The translations under genes were made by a program, and so were the position numbers. A DNA stretch of 15,478 nucleotides from JAIBJP01 sp035639875 (GTDB lineage Bacteria > Actinomycetota > Thermoleophilia > Gaiellales > Gaiellaceae): assembly GCA_035639875.1 (NCBI GenBank), contig DASQXE010000158.1, positions 1-15,478 on the forward strand, written 5' to 3'. This document shows, in pieces, positions 1-7,445 of this stretch. The stretch's first letter is position 1, and each line of letters opens with the position of its first letter. The notes beneath the pieces were generated by a model, which saw only the letters and a list, made by a program, of their open reading frames with translations, searched no databases and was not told the origin of the DNA.

Positions 1-1
1 C

Positions 2-1693
2 GGCACCGGCGGCGTGTCCACGGCCGCCCCGCCTACGCCCACGTCCTGCTCCACGAAGGGCGGCACGCTCACGGTCCTCTCCGCCGGCGACGTCGACCAC
101 ATCGACCCCGGACAGGCCTACTACTCGTTCACGTACGAGATCACGCGGCCGACGCAACGCGCGCTCCTCGGCGTGAAGCCGGGAAGCACGGACCTCGTCC
201 CCGACCTCGCGGCGAGCATGCCGACGGTCTCGGCGGACGGGAAGACGGTGACCGTCAAGATCAAGCACGGCATCCGCTTCAGCCCGCCCGTCAACCGGGA
301 GGTGACCTCCGCCGACGTGAAGTACGCGATCGAGCGCGGGTTCTCGGCGAGCGTCGCGAACGGCTACGCGGCCGCGTACTTCGGCGTGCTCCAGGGCGCT
401 CCCACGACCCCGCCGAAGTTCCCCACCCCGATCTCGGGCATCGAAACGCCCGACAAATTCACGCTCGTCTTCCATCTGACGAAGCCGGACGGCATCTTCA
501 CGGGCGCGCTCTCTCTGCCCATGACGGCGCCGGTCCCGGCCGACTACGCCAAGCAGTTCGACGACCAGACGATCTCGTCGTACGGCATGCACCAGGTGGC
601 GACCGGCCCGTACATGATCAAGAACAACGCCTCCGGGAGCATCAACGGGGTCGGGTACGAGCCGAACAAGCTCATCGAGCTCGTCCGCAACCCCAACTGG
701 GATGCGAGCACGGACTTCCGGCTGGCTTGCGTCGACCAGGTGCGGTTCAAGGAGGGCTATGAGGATCCGACCGTCCTGACGAGGACGATCCTCAGCGGCT
801 CGGCCGACGCCAACGGCGACACGCCGCCTCCGCCCGCCGAGCTGAAGTCGATCCTCTCCAACTCGACGCAGAAGCAGCAGCTCTTCTTCACGCCGACCGG
901 CGGCAGCCGCTACATCGCGCTCAACACGGAGAAGGCGCCCTTCAACAAGCTCGAAGTGCGCCAGGCGGTCGCCTACGTGCTCGACAAGAACGCGATGCGG
1001 CTGACCCGCGGCGGCCCCGTCGACGGGACGATCGCGACGCACTTCATCGACCCGAGCTTCGGGAACAAGGGCTTCAACCAGGCCGGCGGCTACGGCTTCA
1101 ACCCGTTCCCGAGCGCGAACAACTCGGGCGACGTCGCCAAGGCGAAGGCGCTGCTGAAGAAGGCCGGCTACGCGAACGGCATGTTCAGCGGCCCGACGAT
1201 CACGCAGGTGGCCGACAACACGCCCCCCGGCTCCAATACGGCTCAGGTGGTCGCGGCCGACCTGGCCAAGATCGGCTTCCACGTGCACACGATCTCGGTC
1301 ACGCACGCGACCATGTACACGAAGTTCTGCAACGTTCCGAAGAGCGAGCCGAACATCTGCCCGAACGTCGGCTGGCTGCCGGACTTCCACGAGCCGCAGA
1401 CGATCCTCGACCCGACGTTCAACGGGAAGAACATCGTCCCGGTCAACAACTCGAACTGGCCGCTCCTGAACAACCCGTCCATCAACGCGGCGATGGACAA
1501 CGCGCAGTCGATCCTCAACCCGTCTCAGCGCTACACGGCGTGGGGCAAGATCGACGACCAGGTGACGGAGACCGCCGGGGCTATCCCGTGGCTCTGGGAG
1601 AACTATCCGACGATCTTCTCCTCGCGCGTCGTGCCGGCCGTGATGGTCGACAACGAAGGAGCCCCGGACATCGCGATGATGTCCGTCAAGTAG
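2..1693 (+). CDS. ABC transporter substrate-binding protein, family 5 (peptide type), 5'-truncated
   Basis: The reading frame is open to the left edge, so the start and any signal peptide lie outside the window; 563 residues are visible. The Ser/Thr/Pro/Ala-rich beginning (about residues 1-18) looks like the linker after a lipoprotein signal. It is followed by the typical SBP_bac_5 opening GGTLTVLSAGDVDHIDPG. Later segments such as EVTSADVKYAIERGF, the RQAVAYVLDKN stretch and a WLPDFHEP segment also fit the family. Members bind peptides, or sometimes nickel or sugars, outside the membrane and deliver them to a DppBC-type permease. The permease gene starts 4 bp downstream and two ATPase genes follow, so this is the binding component of the importer. 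The ligand cannot be read from the sequence; peptide is the default inference. Confidence 0.93.
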   Translation, partial: GTGGVSTAAPPTPTSCSTKGGTLTVLSAGDVDHIDPGQAYYSFTYEITRPTQRALLGVKPGSTDLVPDLAASMPTVSADGKTVTVKIKHGIRFSPPVNREVTSADVKYAIERGFSASVANGYAAAYFGVLQGAPTTPPKFPTPISGIETPDKFTLVFHLTKPDGIFTGALSLPMTAPVPADYAKQFDDQTISSYGMHQVATGPYMIKNNASGSINGVGYEPNKLIELVRNPNWDASTDFRLACVDQVRFKEGYEDPTVLTRTILSGSADANGDTPPPPAELKSILSNSTQKQQLFFTPTGGSRYIALNTEKAPFNKLEVRQAVAYVLDKNAMRLTRGGPVDGTIATHFIDPSFGNKGFNQAGGYGFNPFPSANNSGDVAKAKALLKKAGYANGMFSGPTITQVADNTPPGSNTAQVVAADLAKIGFHVHTISVTHATMYTKFCNVPKSEPNICPNVGWLPDFHEPQTILDPTFNGKNIVPVNNSNWPLLNNPSINAAMDNAQSILNPSQRYTAWGKIDDQVTETAGAIPWLWENYPTIFSSRVVPAVMVDNEGAPDIAMMSVK

Positions 1694-1697
1694 GTCC

Positions 1698-2747
1698 GTG
1701 GCAGAGCTCGCCGAACGGACTCCGCCCGCCCCCCGGCGTCGCCGGCCGGGGGGCGGGCTCGCGCTCTGGAGCGTCCTCACCTCCTCGATGGCGCGCTACA
1801 TCGCGCGCCGCATCCTGTGGGGAATCTTCCTGCTGATCGTCGTCAGCGGGATCACCTTCCTGATCTTCTACGCGTTCCCCTCCGCCGACCCCGCGGCCTT
1901 GCGGGCCGGCAGGCAGGCGACCCCGGCCTTGATCGAGCAGATCCGCCATTCGCTCGGCCTCGACAAGCCCCTGTACGAGCAGTACTGGATCTACATGAAG
2001 GGGCTCGTCCTTCACTTCAACCTCGGCTACTCGTACCAGAACGACGTCTCCGTCCGATCGCAGATCTTCGACCGTCTGCCCGTGACGCTTTCGCTGACCG
2101 TCGGCGCAGTCGTCGTCTGGATGCTCGCCGGGATCCCGACGGGGATCATCTCCGCCCTCCGCCGCCGTTCGCCGATCGACCGCCTGACGATGGGCGGCTC
2201 GCTGGTCGCCATTTCCGCACCGGTCTACTTCCTCGGTCTCGTCGGCCTCTTCCTCTTCGCCAGCGACATCGGCCGCGTCCATCTCCTGCCCGGGGCGGGA
2301 AGCTACGTCCCGCTGACCCAGGACCCAAAGCAATGGTTCCTCTCCCTCCTCATGCCCTGGTTCGTCCTCGCGGCCGCGTTCGCCGCCTTCTATGCGCGCA
2401 TGGTGCGGGCGAACCTCATCGAGGTGATGAGCGAGGACTACATCCGGACCGCGCGCGCCAAGGGGCTCTCCGAGCGCCGCGTCGTCGGCCGGCACGGCTT
2501 GCGCGCCGCGCTCACGCCCGTCGTCACCATGGCGGGACTCGACATCGGCCTTCTCCTCGGCGGCGCCGTGCTCACGGAGACCGTGTTCAACATCCCGGGG
2601 ATCGGGCGCTACGCCTACGACTCGATCATCAACTCGGACCTGCCGGCCATCCAGGGAACCGTGCTGTTCGGGGCCGTGTTCATCATCGGCGCGAACCTGG
2701 TCGTCGACGTCCTGTACGCGTTCATCGACCCGCGGGTCCGGTACTGA
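1698..2747 (+). CDS. dppB: ABC transporter permease, DppB type
   Basis: A 349-residue integral membrane protein of the binding-protein-dependent permease family (BPD_transp_1). An N-terminal transmembrane helix lies near residues 38-60, and hydrophobic helices follow at about 131-155, 165-190, 218-240, 275-297 and 318-343. The EAA loop that contacts the ATPases is seen at about 242-274, including EDYIRTARAKGLSERRVV. The ending VDVLYAFIDPRVRY is typical of DppB/OppB. GTG at 1698, four bases after the binding-protein stop, gives a 30-residue Arg/Pro-rich leader that DppB proteins usually lack. ATG at 1788 would give a standard-looking 319-residue protein starting MARYIARRILWG, so the start is uncertain. 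The next gene begins 1 bp after the stop. A DppC partner, which this type of importer needs, is not present downstream. Confidence 0.93.
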   Translation: MAELAERTPPAPRRRRPGGGLALWSVLTSSMARYIARRILWGIFLLIVVSGITFLIFYAFPSADPAALRAGRQATPALIEQIRHSLGLDKPLYEQYWIYMKGLVLHFNLGYSYQNDVSVRSQIFDRLPVTLSLTVGAVVVWMLAGIPTGIISALRRRSPIDRLTMGGSLVAISAPVYFLGLVGLFLFASDIGRVHLLPGAGSYVPLTQDPKQWFLSLLMPWFVLAAAFAAFYARMVRANLIEVMSEDYIRTARAKGLSERRVVGRHGLRAALTPVVTMAGLDIGLLLGGAVLTETVFNIPGIGRYAYDSIINSDLPAIQGTVLFGAVFIIGANLVVDVLYAFIDPRVRY

Positions 2748-2748
2748 C

Positions 2749-3777
2749 GTGGCCCTGCTCGAGGTTCGCGGTCTGCACGTGCGCTTTCGGACCGGCGACG
2801 GGATCGTAAGCGCCGTCAACGGCGCCTCGTACTCCGTCGACCGCGGACGGGCGATCGGAATCGTGGGCGAGTCGGGCTCGGGGAAGAGCGTCTCGGCGCT
2901 CACGATCCTCGGTCTTACACGCTTTCCCAACTCGCGGATCGAGGGAAGCGTGCTCTTCGAGGGTCGCGACCTCCTCAAGCTGGACGCCGACGAGCTACGC
3001 GCCATCCGCGGAAGCCGAATCGCGATGATATTCCAGGATCCGATGTCATCGCTCCATCCCCTGTACAAGGTGGGGTGGCAGATCGTCGAAGCGATCCGTG
3101 CGCATGAGGACGTCTCGCGGCGAGTCGCGTATCGCCGCGCCCTCGATTCGCTCACCGAGGTCGGCATTCCGAGTCCGGAGGAGCGCATGTCGAGCTATCC
3201 GCACGAGCTCTCGGGCGGAATGCGGCAGCGCGCGATGATCGCCATGGCACTCGCGCTCGATCCCGACGTGCTGATCGCGGACGAGCCGACGACGGCCCTC
3301 GACGTCACCGTCCAGGCTCAGATCCTCGAGCTCATACGCAAGCTCCAGCAGGAGCGCGGGACTGCGGTCATCCTCATAACCCACGACCTCGGCGTCGTCG
3401 CCGAGATGGTCGACGACGTTGCCGTCATGTACGCGGGGCGAGTGGTCGAGCACGGACCCTTGGCAGCGGTCCTGGAGCGGCCCACGCATCCCTACACCTG
3501 GGGCCTGCTCCAATCCATCCCGCGTCTCGATGCGCCGCGGTCGGCGCGCCTCCATCCCATTCCCGGCCTGCCGCCGAGCCTCATCCGTGTCCCGTCTGGA
3601 TGCCCGTTCCACCCGCGGTGCGCGTATGCCTTCGAGGCCTGTCCGCGGAAGGACCCGCCGCTCTTCGCGAGCGAGCCCGGCCACGAGGACGCGTGTCTCC
3701 TGCCGGCCGCGGAGAAGCGCCGCATCGGGTCATCCATTGCAGCCGCGCCGCGCGCGGAGACCGCCGTGTCGGCATGA
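2749..3777 (+). CDS. dppD: Peptide ABC transporter ATP-binding protein, DppD type
   Basis: A 342-residue ATPase that powers peptide import from the cytoplasmic face. The Walker A motif GESGSGKS is at residues 40-47, the Q-loop glutamine at 96 (FQDPMSS), the signature LSGGMRQR at 154-161, Walker B VLIADEP at 174-180 and the H-loop histidine at 212. The oligopeptide-family C-terminal extension follows (HPYTWGLL at 247-254). It carries cysteines 285, 291, 298 and 316 (C-x5-C-x6-C-x17-C). This pattern is known in Opp/Dpp ATPases and has been linked to an iron-sulfur cluster in some of them. GTG at 2749 starts one base after the dppB stop. The stop overlaps the dppF start (ATGA), so translation of the two ATPases is probably coupled. 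Confidence 0.95.
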   Translation: MALLEVRGLHVRFRTGDGIVSAVNGASYSVDRGRAIGIVGESGSGKSVSALTILGLTRFPNSRIEGSVLFEGRDLLKLDADELRAIRGSRIAMIFQDPMSSLHPLYKVGWQIVEAIRAHEDVSRRVAYRRALDSLTEVGIPSPEERMSSYPHELSGGMRQRAMIAMALALDPDVLIADEPTTALDVTVQAQILELIRKLQQERGTAVILITHDLGVVAEMVDDVAVMYAGRVVEHGPLAAVLERPTHPYTWGLLQSIPRLDAPRSARLHPIPGLPPSLIRVPSGCPFHPRCAYAFEACPRKDPPLFASEPGHEDACLLPAAEKRRIGSSIAAAPRAETAVSA

Positions 3778-4772
3778 ACGGCGACCCGCTGATCTCCGGC
3801 CGCGACCTGGTCAAGCACTTCCCGCTCACGCGCGGTGTCCTGCTCAGCCGCGAGGTCGGGCGCGTGCACGCGGTCGACGGCGTTTCGCTGGACGTGGCCG
3901 AGGGTGAGACCGTCGGTCTCGTCGGGGAGACCGGTTGCGGCAAGTCGACCGTCGCGCGCCTGCTCACGCGCCTGCTCGAGCCGACCAGCGGCCACGTCGT
4001 CTACCAGGAGAAGGACATCACGCGCTGGTCGCGGCGGCGGCTGCGTCCGCTGCGGCGCGAGGTGCAGATGATCTTCCAGGACCCGTACTCGTCGCTGAAC
4101 CCGCGCCGGCCGGTCGGGGCGATCATCGGCGAGCCGCTGCGCTTGCACGGAATCGGCACGAAGCGCGACCGGCGCCGGCGCGTAAGCGAGCTAATGCGCC
4201 GCGTGGGCCTGAACCCGGAGCACTACAACCGCTATCCGCACGAGTTCTCGGGGGGCCAGCGCCAGCGGATCGGCATCGCGCGCGCGCTCGCGACCACGCC
4301 GAAGCTGATCGTCGCGGACGAGCCCGTCTCGGCCCTCGACGTCTCTATCCAGGCCCAGATCCTCAACCTCCTGAGGGACCTGCAGACCGACTTCGGGCTC
4401 ACGTTCGTCTTCATCGCGCACGATCTGAGCGTCGTTCGCCACGTGTCCGATCGAGTCGCCGTGATGTACCTCGGCAAGATCGTCGAGCTCTCGCCGGCGG
4501 AGGAGCTCTACGTGCGGCCGATCCATCCCTACACGGAGGCACTGCTCTCGGCGGTTCCCATCCCCGCTTCGAACGGGAAGCGCGAGCGGATCGTCCTGCG
4601 CGGGGACGTCCCGAGCGCGGTCGCGCCGCCGCCGGCCTGTCGTTTCCACACGCGCTGCCTCTACGCGACCGAGATCTGTCGGAGGGTGGAGCCCCCACTC
4701 GTCGATTACGGCGGCGGCCACCTGGCGGCCTGCCACCACCCGCAGAACACACCGCCCCAGAACGGAGCGTGA
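3774..4772 (+). CDS. dppF: Peptide ABC transporter ATP-binding protein, DppF type
   Basis: A 332-residue ATPase that forms the nucleotide-binding heterodimer with DppD. It has Walker A GETGCGKST at residues 51-59, Q-loop Q102, signature FSGGQRQR at 158-165, Walker B LIVADEP at 178-184 and H-loop H216. The C-terminal oligopeptide extension has HPYTEALL and cysteines 289, 295, 302 and 320, with exactly the spacing seen in DppD. The DppF-type N-terminus (LVKHFPLTRG, then a loop before HAVDGVSLD) separates it from DppD. ATG at 3774 overlaps the dppD stop as ATGA. The frame stays open further upstream, but that would overlap dppD by nearly 180 bp without homology. The stop at 4772 overlaps the GTG of the next small gene. 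Confidence 0.95.
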   Translation: MNGDPLISGRDLVKHFPLTRGVLLSREVGRVHAVDGVSLDVAEGETVGLVGETGCGKSTVARLLTRLLEPTSGHVVYQEKDITRWSRRRLRPLRREVQMIFQDPYSSLNPRRPVGAIIGEPLRLHGIGTKRDRRRRVSELMRRVGLNPEHYNRYPHEFSGGQRQRIGIARALATTPKLIVADEPVSALDVSIQAQILNLLRDLQTDFGLTFVFIAHDLSVVRHVSDRVAVMYLGKIVELSPAEELYVRPIHPYTEALLSAVPIPASNGKRERIVLRGDVPSAVAPPPACRFHTRCLYATEICRRVEPPLVDYGGGHLAACHHPQNTPPQNGA

Positions 4773-4921
4773 CCTTCCTGCTCGACACCGCCGCGGGGAT
4801 GTTCATCCTCACCCTCGTCGCCTGCGGCCTCGTCGTCAGCGCGTGCGCGTTCGCCGCCACCGCGGCGCTCGCGCTCCTCCTCTACGCGCTCGAGTTCGCC
4901 GGGCTCCTCACCGAACGGTGA
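4769..4921 (+). CDS. Small hydrophobic membrane protein, 50 aa, coupled to dppF
   Basis: GTG at 4769 overlaps the dppF stop as GTGA, the same type of junction as dppD/dppF, and the frame runs 50 residues to TGA at 4919. The short head VTFLLDTAAG is followed by about 37 nearly uninterrupted hydrophobic residues (11-47), containing cysteines 19 and 26, and the tail TER. That length allows one long or two short membrane helices. I do not recognise a family. The stop-start overlap and membrane character suggest a small accessory or stabilising subunit of the transporter, but this is inference. A chance open frame in high-GC DNA is possible. Against that, the hydrophobic block begins only after the proposed start, while the upstream part of this frame reads as charged shadow sequence. 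Confidence 0.55.
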   Translation: MTFLLDTAAGMFILTLVACGLVVSACAFAATAALALLLYALEFAGLLTER

Positions 4922-4922
4922 G
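4907..4922. repeat. Inverted repeat holding both convergent stop codons
   Basis: The sequence CTCACCGAACGGTGAG has perfect 7-base arms around a 2-base centre, or a 6-base stem with a GAAC loop. The right arm contains the TGA of the small membrane protein gene and the left arm contains the TGA of the opposite-strand cupredoxin gene. No run of T follows on either side, so it is not a classical intrinsic terminator. It could still act as a short bidirectional hairpin at the meeting point of two transcripts, or be coincidental. Confidence 0.4.
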
Positions 4923-5393
4923 CGTGCCCTTCATACCGGCCGCTGCGTGGCCGTCGACTGTGCAGAGGAACGTGTACGTCCCGGGCTTCAGGTCTGCGCT
5001 CACGGTCGACGTGCCGCCCTGCGGGACGATCTTGCCCTTGACGTCGACGCCGTTTCCCCGGATGGCGATGTCGTGCGAGAGCGGAGAGGGGTTCTGCATG
5101 ACGATCGTCACCTTGCCCGCCGACGCGTTCAGCGCGCTCTGGTCGAACTTGAGCGCTCCGCTCGCGTCGGCCTTGAGCTGGAGGGTCGTGCCCTTCCCGG
5201 ATCCCGACGCGCTCGTCGTCCCGTTCGTGGACGCCGCGGCGCTCGCCTGCGTGCCCGTCGATCCCCCGCTACCGCCGCCGCACCCTGCGGCCAGCATGAG
5301 TGCGGCGGCGGTGATTAGCAAGAGGAGGAGCGAGCCCGGGCGGCGGGGAGGACCGAGAGGAAGGCGAAGCGGTCCGGAGTCGTGCCTGGGCAC
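4908..5393 (-). CDS. Cupredoxin-like (plastocyanin/azurin-type) lipoprotein
   Basis: A predicted 161-residue secreted lipoprotein. A basic N-terminus is followed by a hydrophobic stretch (about 21-37) and the lipobox LMLAAGC, with the lipidated cysteine at 38. A Gly/Ser/Thr-rich linker reaches to about residue 70. The C-terminal domain is a cupredoxin fold (Cupredoxin_1-like). Its candidate type 1 copper ligands are H107 (SPLSHDIAI), C144, H149 and M154 in FLCTVDGHAAAGMKG, spaced C-x4-H-x4-M. Such proteins carry electrons or bind copper outside the membrane. GTG at 5393 was chosen because a perfect AGGAGG lies four bases upstream and the signal peptide follows at once. A longer form from 5552 would put about 50 unrelated residues in front. 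The gene diverges from the response regulator gene and its 3' end overlaps the small membrane protein gene by 14 bp. Confidence 0.85.
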   Translation of the reverse strand: MPRHDSGPLRLPLGPPRRPGSLLLLLITAAALMLAAGCGGGSGGSTGTQASAAASTNGTTSASGSGKGTTLQLKADASGALKFDQSALNASAGKVTIVMQNPSPLSHDIAIRGNGVDVKGKIVPQGGTSTVSADLKPGTYTFLCTVDGHAAAGMKGTLTVR

Positions 5394-5397
5394 GCAT

Positions 5398-5403
5398 CCT
5401 CCT
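5398..5403 (-). promoter_or_regulatory. Strong ribosome binding site for the cupredoxin gene
   Basis: On the minus strand this reads AGGAGG, four bases before GTG at 5393. It decides the start of the lipoprotein over the upstream ATG at 5552. Confidence 0.7.
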
Positions 5404-5412
5404 GGGGGATGT

Positions 5413-5439
5413 CGATGCATCGCCCGGCAGCTTGGCCAA
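5413..5439. repeat. Two short perfect palindromes in the divergent intergenic region
   Basis: The 190-bp gap between the cupredoxin lipoprotein and the response regulator contains CGATGCATCG (5413-5422, perfect 10-bp palindrome) and TTGGCCAA (5432-5439). They lie about 20-45 bp upstream of the lipoprotein start, where an operator could sit. I could not identify convincing -35/-10 boxes in this gap for either direction. Palindromes this short arise by chance, so a regulatory role is only a possibility. Confidence 0.25.
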
Positions 5440-5583
5440 CGGCTGCGAACCGGCCAATCGTGCGGACGGAGGAACAGGCGGAGGATTCGGCCCTCGTCCA
5501 GCCGGGAGCGGAGACCGTCCTTGCGATCCTGCGCCCGCGCGATGACGCGCATCTGGCGTGCCGGTCAGGCTCCGGGGCGTACG

Positions 5584-6249
5584 ATGGATGCGACCACGAT
5601 GGCTCCGGACCGGCGCAAGAAGGTGCGAGTCGTCGTCGCCGACGACCATCCCCTTTACCGGGAGGGAGTCGTGCGTGCCCTCTCGGGCAGCGGGCAGGTG
5701 GAGATCGTGGCCGAGGCGGAGGACGGCCGCGCTGCGCTTGCCGTCATCGTGGAGCACAAGCCCGACGTCGCTCTCCTCGACTACAAGCTCCCGGAGCTCG
5801 ACGGCGTCGCCGTCACTCACGCCGTCGTACGCGACGGGCTTCCGACCCGTGTCCTGCTTCTCTCCGCCTTCACCGAGAGCGGCGTCGTCTACAAGGCGCT
5901 CGAGACGGGCGCCGCGGGCTTTGTGCCGAAGGAGGCGCGGCGAGAGCAGATCGTCGACGCCGTGCTCGCCTGCGCGCGCGGCGAGAACGTCCTCCCCAGC
6001 GACCTCGCGTCCGGGCTCGTCTCCGAGATTCGTCTGCGCGCCGTGGACGACGCCCCGGCGCTGACCGAGCGTGAAAGCGAGATTCTGCGCCTCATTGCGA
6101 GCGGCAAGAACCTGCCCGACATCGCGGGCGAGCTCTTCCTCGGCGTCACGACCGTCAAGACCCACGTGCAGCACCTGTACGAGAAGCTCGGCGTCTCCGA
6201 CCGCGCCGCAGCTGTGGCCGAGGCGATGCGGCGCGGCTTGATCGAGTAG
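5584..6249 (+). CDS. Two-component response regulator, NarL/LuxR family
   Basis: A 221-residue DNA-binding response regulator. The receiver domain spans about residues 14-130: acidic pair D20/D21, phosphoacceptor D66 (ALLDYKLPELDG), switch S94 and conserved K116 (FVPKEA). A LuxR-type helix-turn-helix follows at about 158-221 (LTERESEILRLIASGKN, then TTVKTHVQHLYEKLGV). ATG at 5584 was chosen; ATG at 5599 is an alternative five codons later. The frame is open far upstream, but that part is antisense to the cupredoxin gene and not protein-like. The partner kinase begins 3 bp after the stop, so the pair is a NarL-type system like LiaRS, VraSR or DesKR. Phosphotransfer from the adjacent kinase to D66 is inferred from this arrangement. 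Confidence 0.94.
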   Translation: MDATTMAPDRRKKVRVVVADDHPLYREGVVRALSGSGQVEIVAEAEDGRAALAVIVEHKPDVALLDYKLPELDGVAVTHAVVRDGLPTRVLLLSAFTESGVVYKALETGAAGFVPKEARREQIVDAVLACARGENVLPSDLASGLVSEIRLRAVDDAPALTERESEILRLIASGKNLPDIAGELFLGVTTVKTHVQHLYEKLGVSDRAAAVAEAMRRGLIE

Positions 6250-6252
6250 CGG

Positions 6253-7443
6253 TTGCCCGGGTTCCGCAAACGGGCGACGCGGCTCGCGTCCGCTGCGGCG
6301 ACCGAGACGGAACGGCTCGTCGCCTGGCTCCGCATCCCGGCCATCGTGCTCATCGTCGCCGGCCACGGGCTGGCTCATCCGAACCCGAACGACGAGGCCT
6401 TTCTCATCGCCGTCGCCGTGTTCGCCGCATGGAGCGCAGCGGTGCTCGCCTACGTCTACGTCCGCGAGGTCACGCTCGCGTTCTCGGTTCTGGCCATCGC
6501 GGTCGACGTGGCCGCGATCACGACCCTCGCGGTCGTGTCGGGCGGGGCGTTCTCGCAGGCGCGGCTCGCGTACTTCCTCGTGCCGATCGCGGTCGCGTTC
6601 CGGTTCCGACCGTGGTTTACGGCCGCCGCCGCGGGCAGCACCGTGGTGGCGTACATCCTGCAGGCGTCGCTCCATCCGGCCGCCAGCCAGCCCGAGGCGG
6701 CGCGCTTCATCGCCGTGCACGCGGGCTACCTCCTCTGGGTGGGCGCGGCCGCCGTCCTCCTATCGTACGTTCTGGCCATGCGCACCGAGCGGGTGGCGGA
6801 GCTCGCCGCCGTGCGCCAGCGGCTTATGGCCGACGCCATGAGCGCGGAGGAGCGCGAACGGCAAGCGCTCGCGGAAGCCCTGCACGACCATGCGGTGCAA
6901 AACCTGCTCTCGGTCGGTCACGAGCTGCAAGAGGCCGGCGACGAAGTCGATCACCCCGCTTTGCGCCGCGCCGAGCGCACGCTGGGCGAGACCATCCATG
7001 AGCTGCGCGAGGCGATGTTCGAGCTCCACCCGTACGTGCTCGAACAGGCGGGACTCCGCGCCGCGATCCCGGCGATCGGCAGGCGGGCCGCCCGGCGCGG
7101 GGGTTTCCGCCTGAGCTGCGACTTGCGGTGCGACGGTCCGCATCCACACGAGCGGCTGCTCGTCTCGGTTGCACGCGAGCTGCTGGCCAACGCGGCCAAG
7201 CACGCGAACGCAACTGAAGTAACGCTGCGCTTGGCCCACGAGGACGGCGGCGTCGTCCTGGCCGTGCGCGACAACGGTCGCGGATTCGACGTGGACGAGC
7301 TTCCAGATCGTCTTGCGCGCGGTCACATCGGCCTTGCCTCGCAACGGATGCGCGTCGAGAGCGCGGGGGGACAGCTCGAGATCCACACGGCTCCGGGCAG
7401 CGGGACAACCGCCGTCGTCCACCTCCCCGACGGCACGGGTTAG
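6253..7443 (+). CDS. Membrane sensor histidine kinase, HisKA_3 type
   Basis: A 396-residue sensor kinase. Five or six membrane segments fill residues about 27-176, with no sizeable extracytoplasmic loop. This suggests sensing within or at the membrane. A short coiled linker (177-205) leads to the phosphoacceptor region ALHDHAVQNLLSV with H211, the HisKA_3/HPK7 signature. The HATPase_c domain follows with N-box ELLANAAKHANA (309-320), G1 box RDNGRGFD (339-346) and GHIGLASQRMRVES (357-370). TTG at 6253, three bases after the regulator's stop, is the only start that keeps the first helix; its ribosome binding site is weak, so coupling to the upstream gene is likely. The LCP gene starts 2 bp downstream. 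An envelope-stress role is inferred from that neighbour. Confidence 0.93.
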   Translation: MPGFRKRATRLASAAATETERLVAWLRIPAIVLIVAGHGLAHPNPNDEAFLIAVAVFAAWSAAVLAYVYVREVTLAFSVLAIAVDVAAITTLAVVSGGAFSQARLAYFLVPIAVAFRFRPWFTAAAAGSTVVAYILQASLHPAASQPEAARFIAVHAGYLLWVGAAAVLLSYVLAMRTERVAELAAVRQRLMADAMSAEERERQALAEALHDHAVQNLLSVGHELQEAGDEVDHPALRRAERTLGETIHELREAMFELHPYVLEQAGLRAAIPAIGRRAARRGGFRLSCDLRCDGPHPHERLLVSVARELLANAAKHANATEVTLRLAHEDGGVVLAVRDNGRGFDVDELPDRLARGHIGLASQRMRVESAGGQLEIHTAPGSGTTAVVHLPDGTG

Positions 7444-7445
7444 CC

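Noticed and set aside
1686..3188. 500-codon open frame on the minus strand
   Set aside because: It is antisense to dppB and the start of dppD, with Arg/Asp/Glu-rich low-complexity composition typical of shadow frames in high-GC DNA and no recognisable domain.
3935..4768. Upstream extension of the small membrane protein frame
   Set aside because: It overlaps dppF in another frame and reads as shadow sequence; only the part from GTG 4769 looks protein-like.
5269..6720. 483-codon open frame on the minus strand
   Set aside because: Antisense to the response regulator and the start of the kinase gene, both of which have clear motifs; the translation is charged low-complexity sequence.
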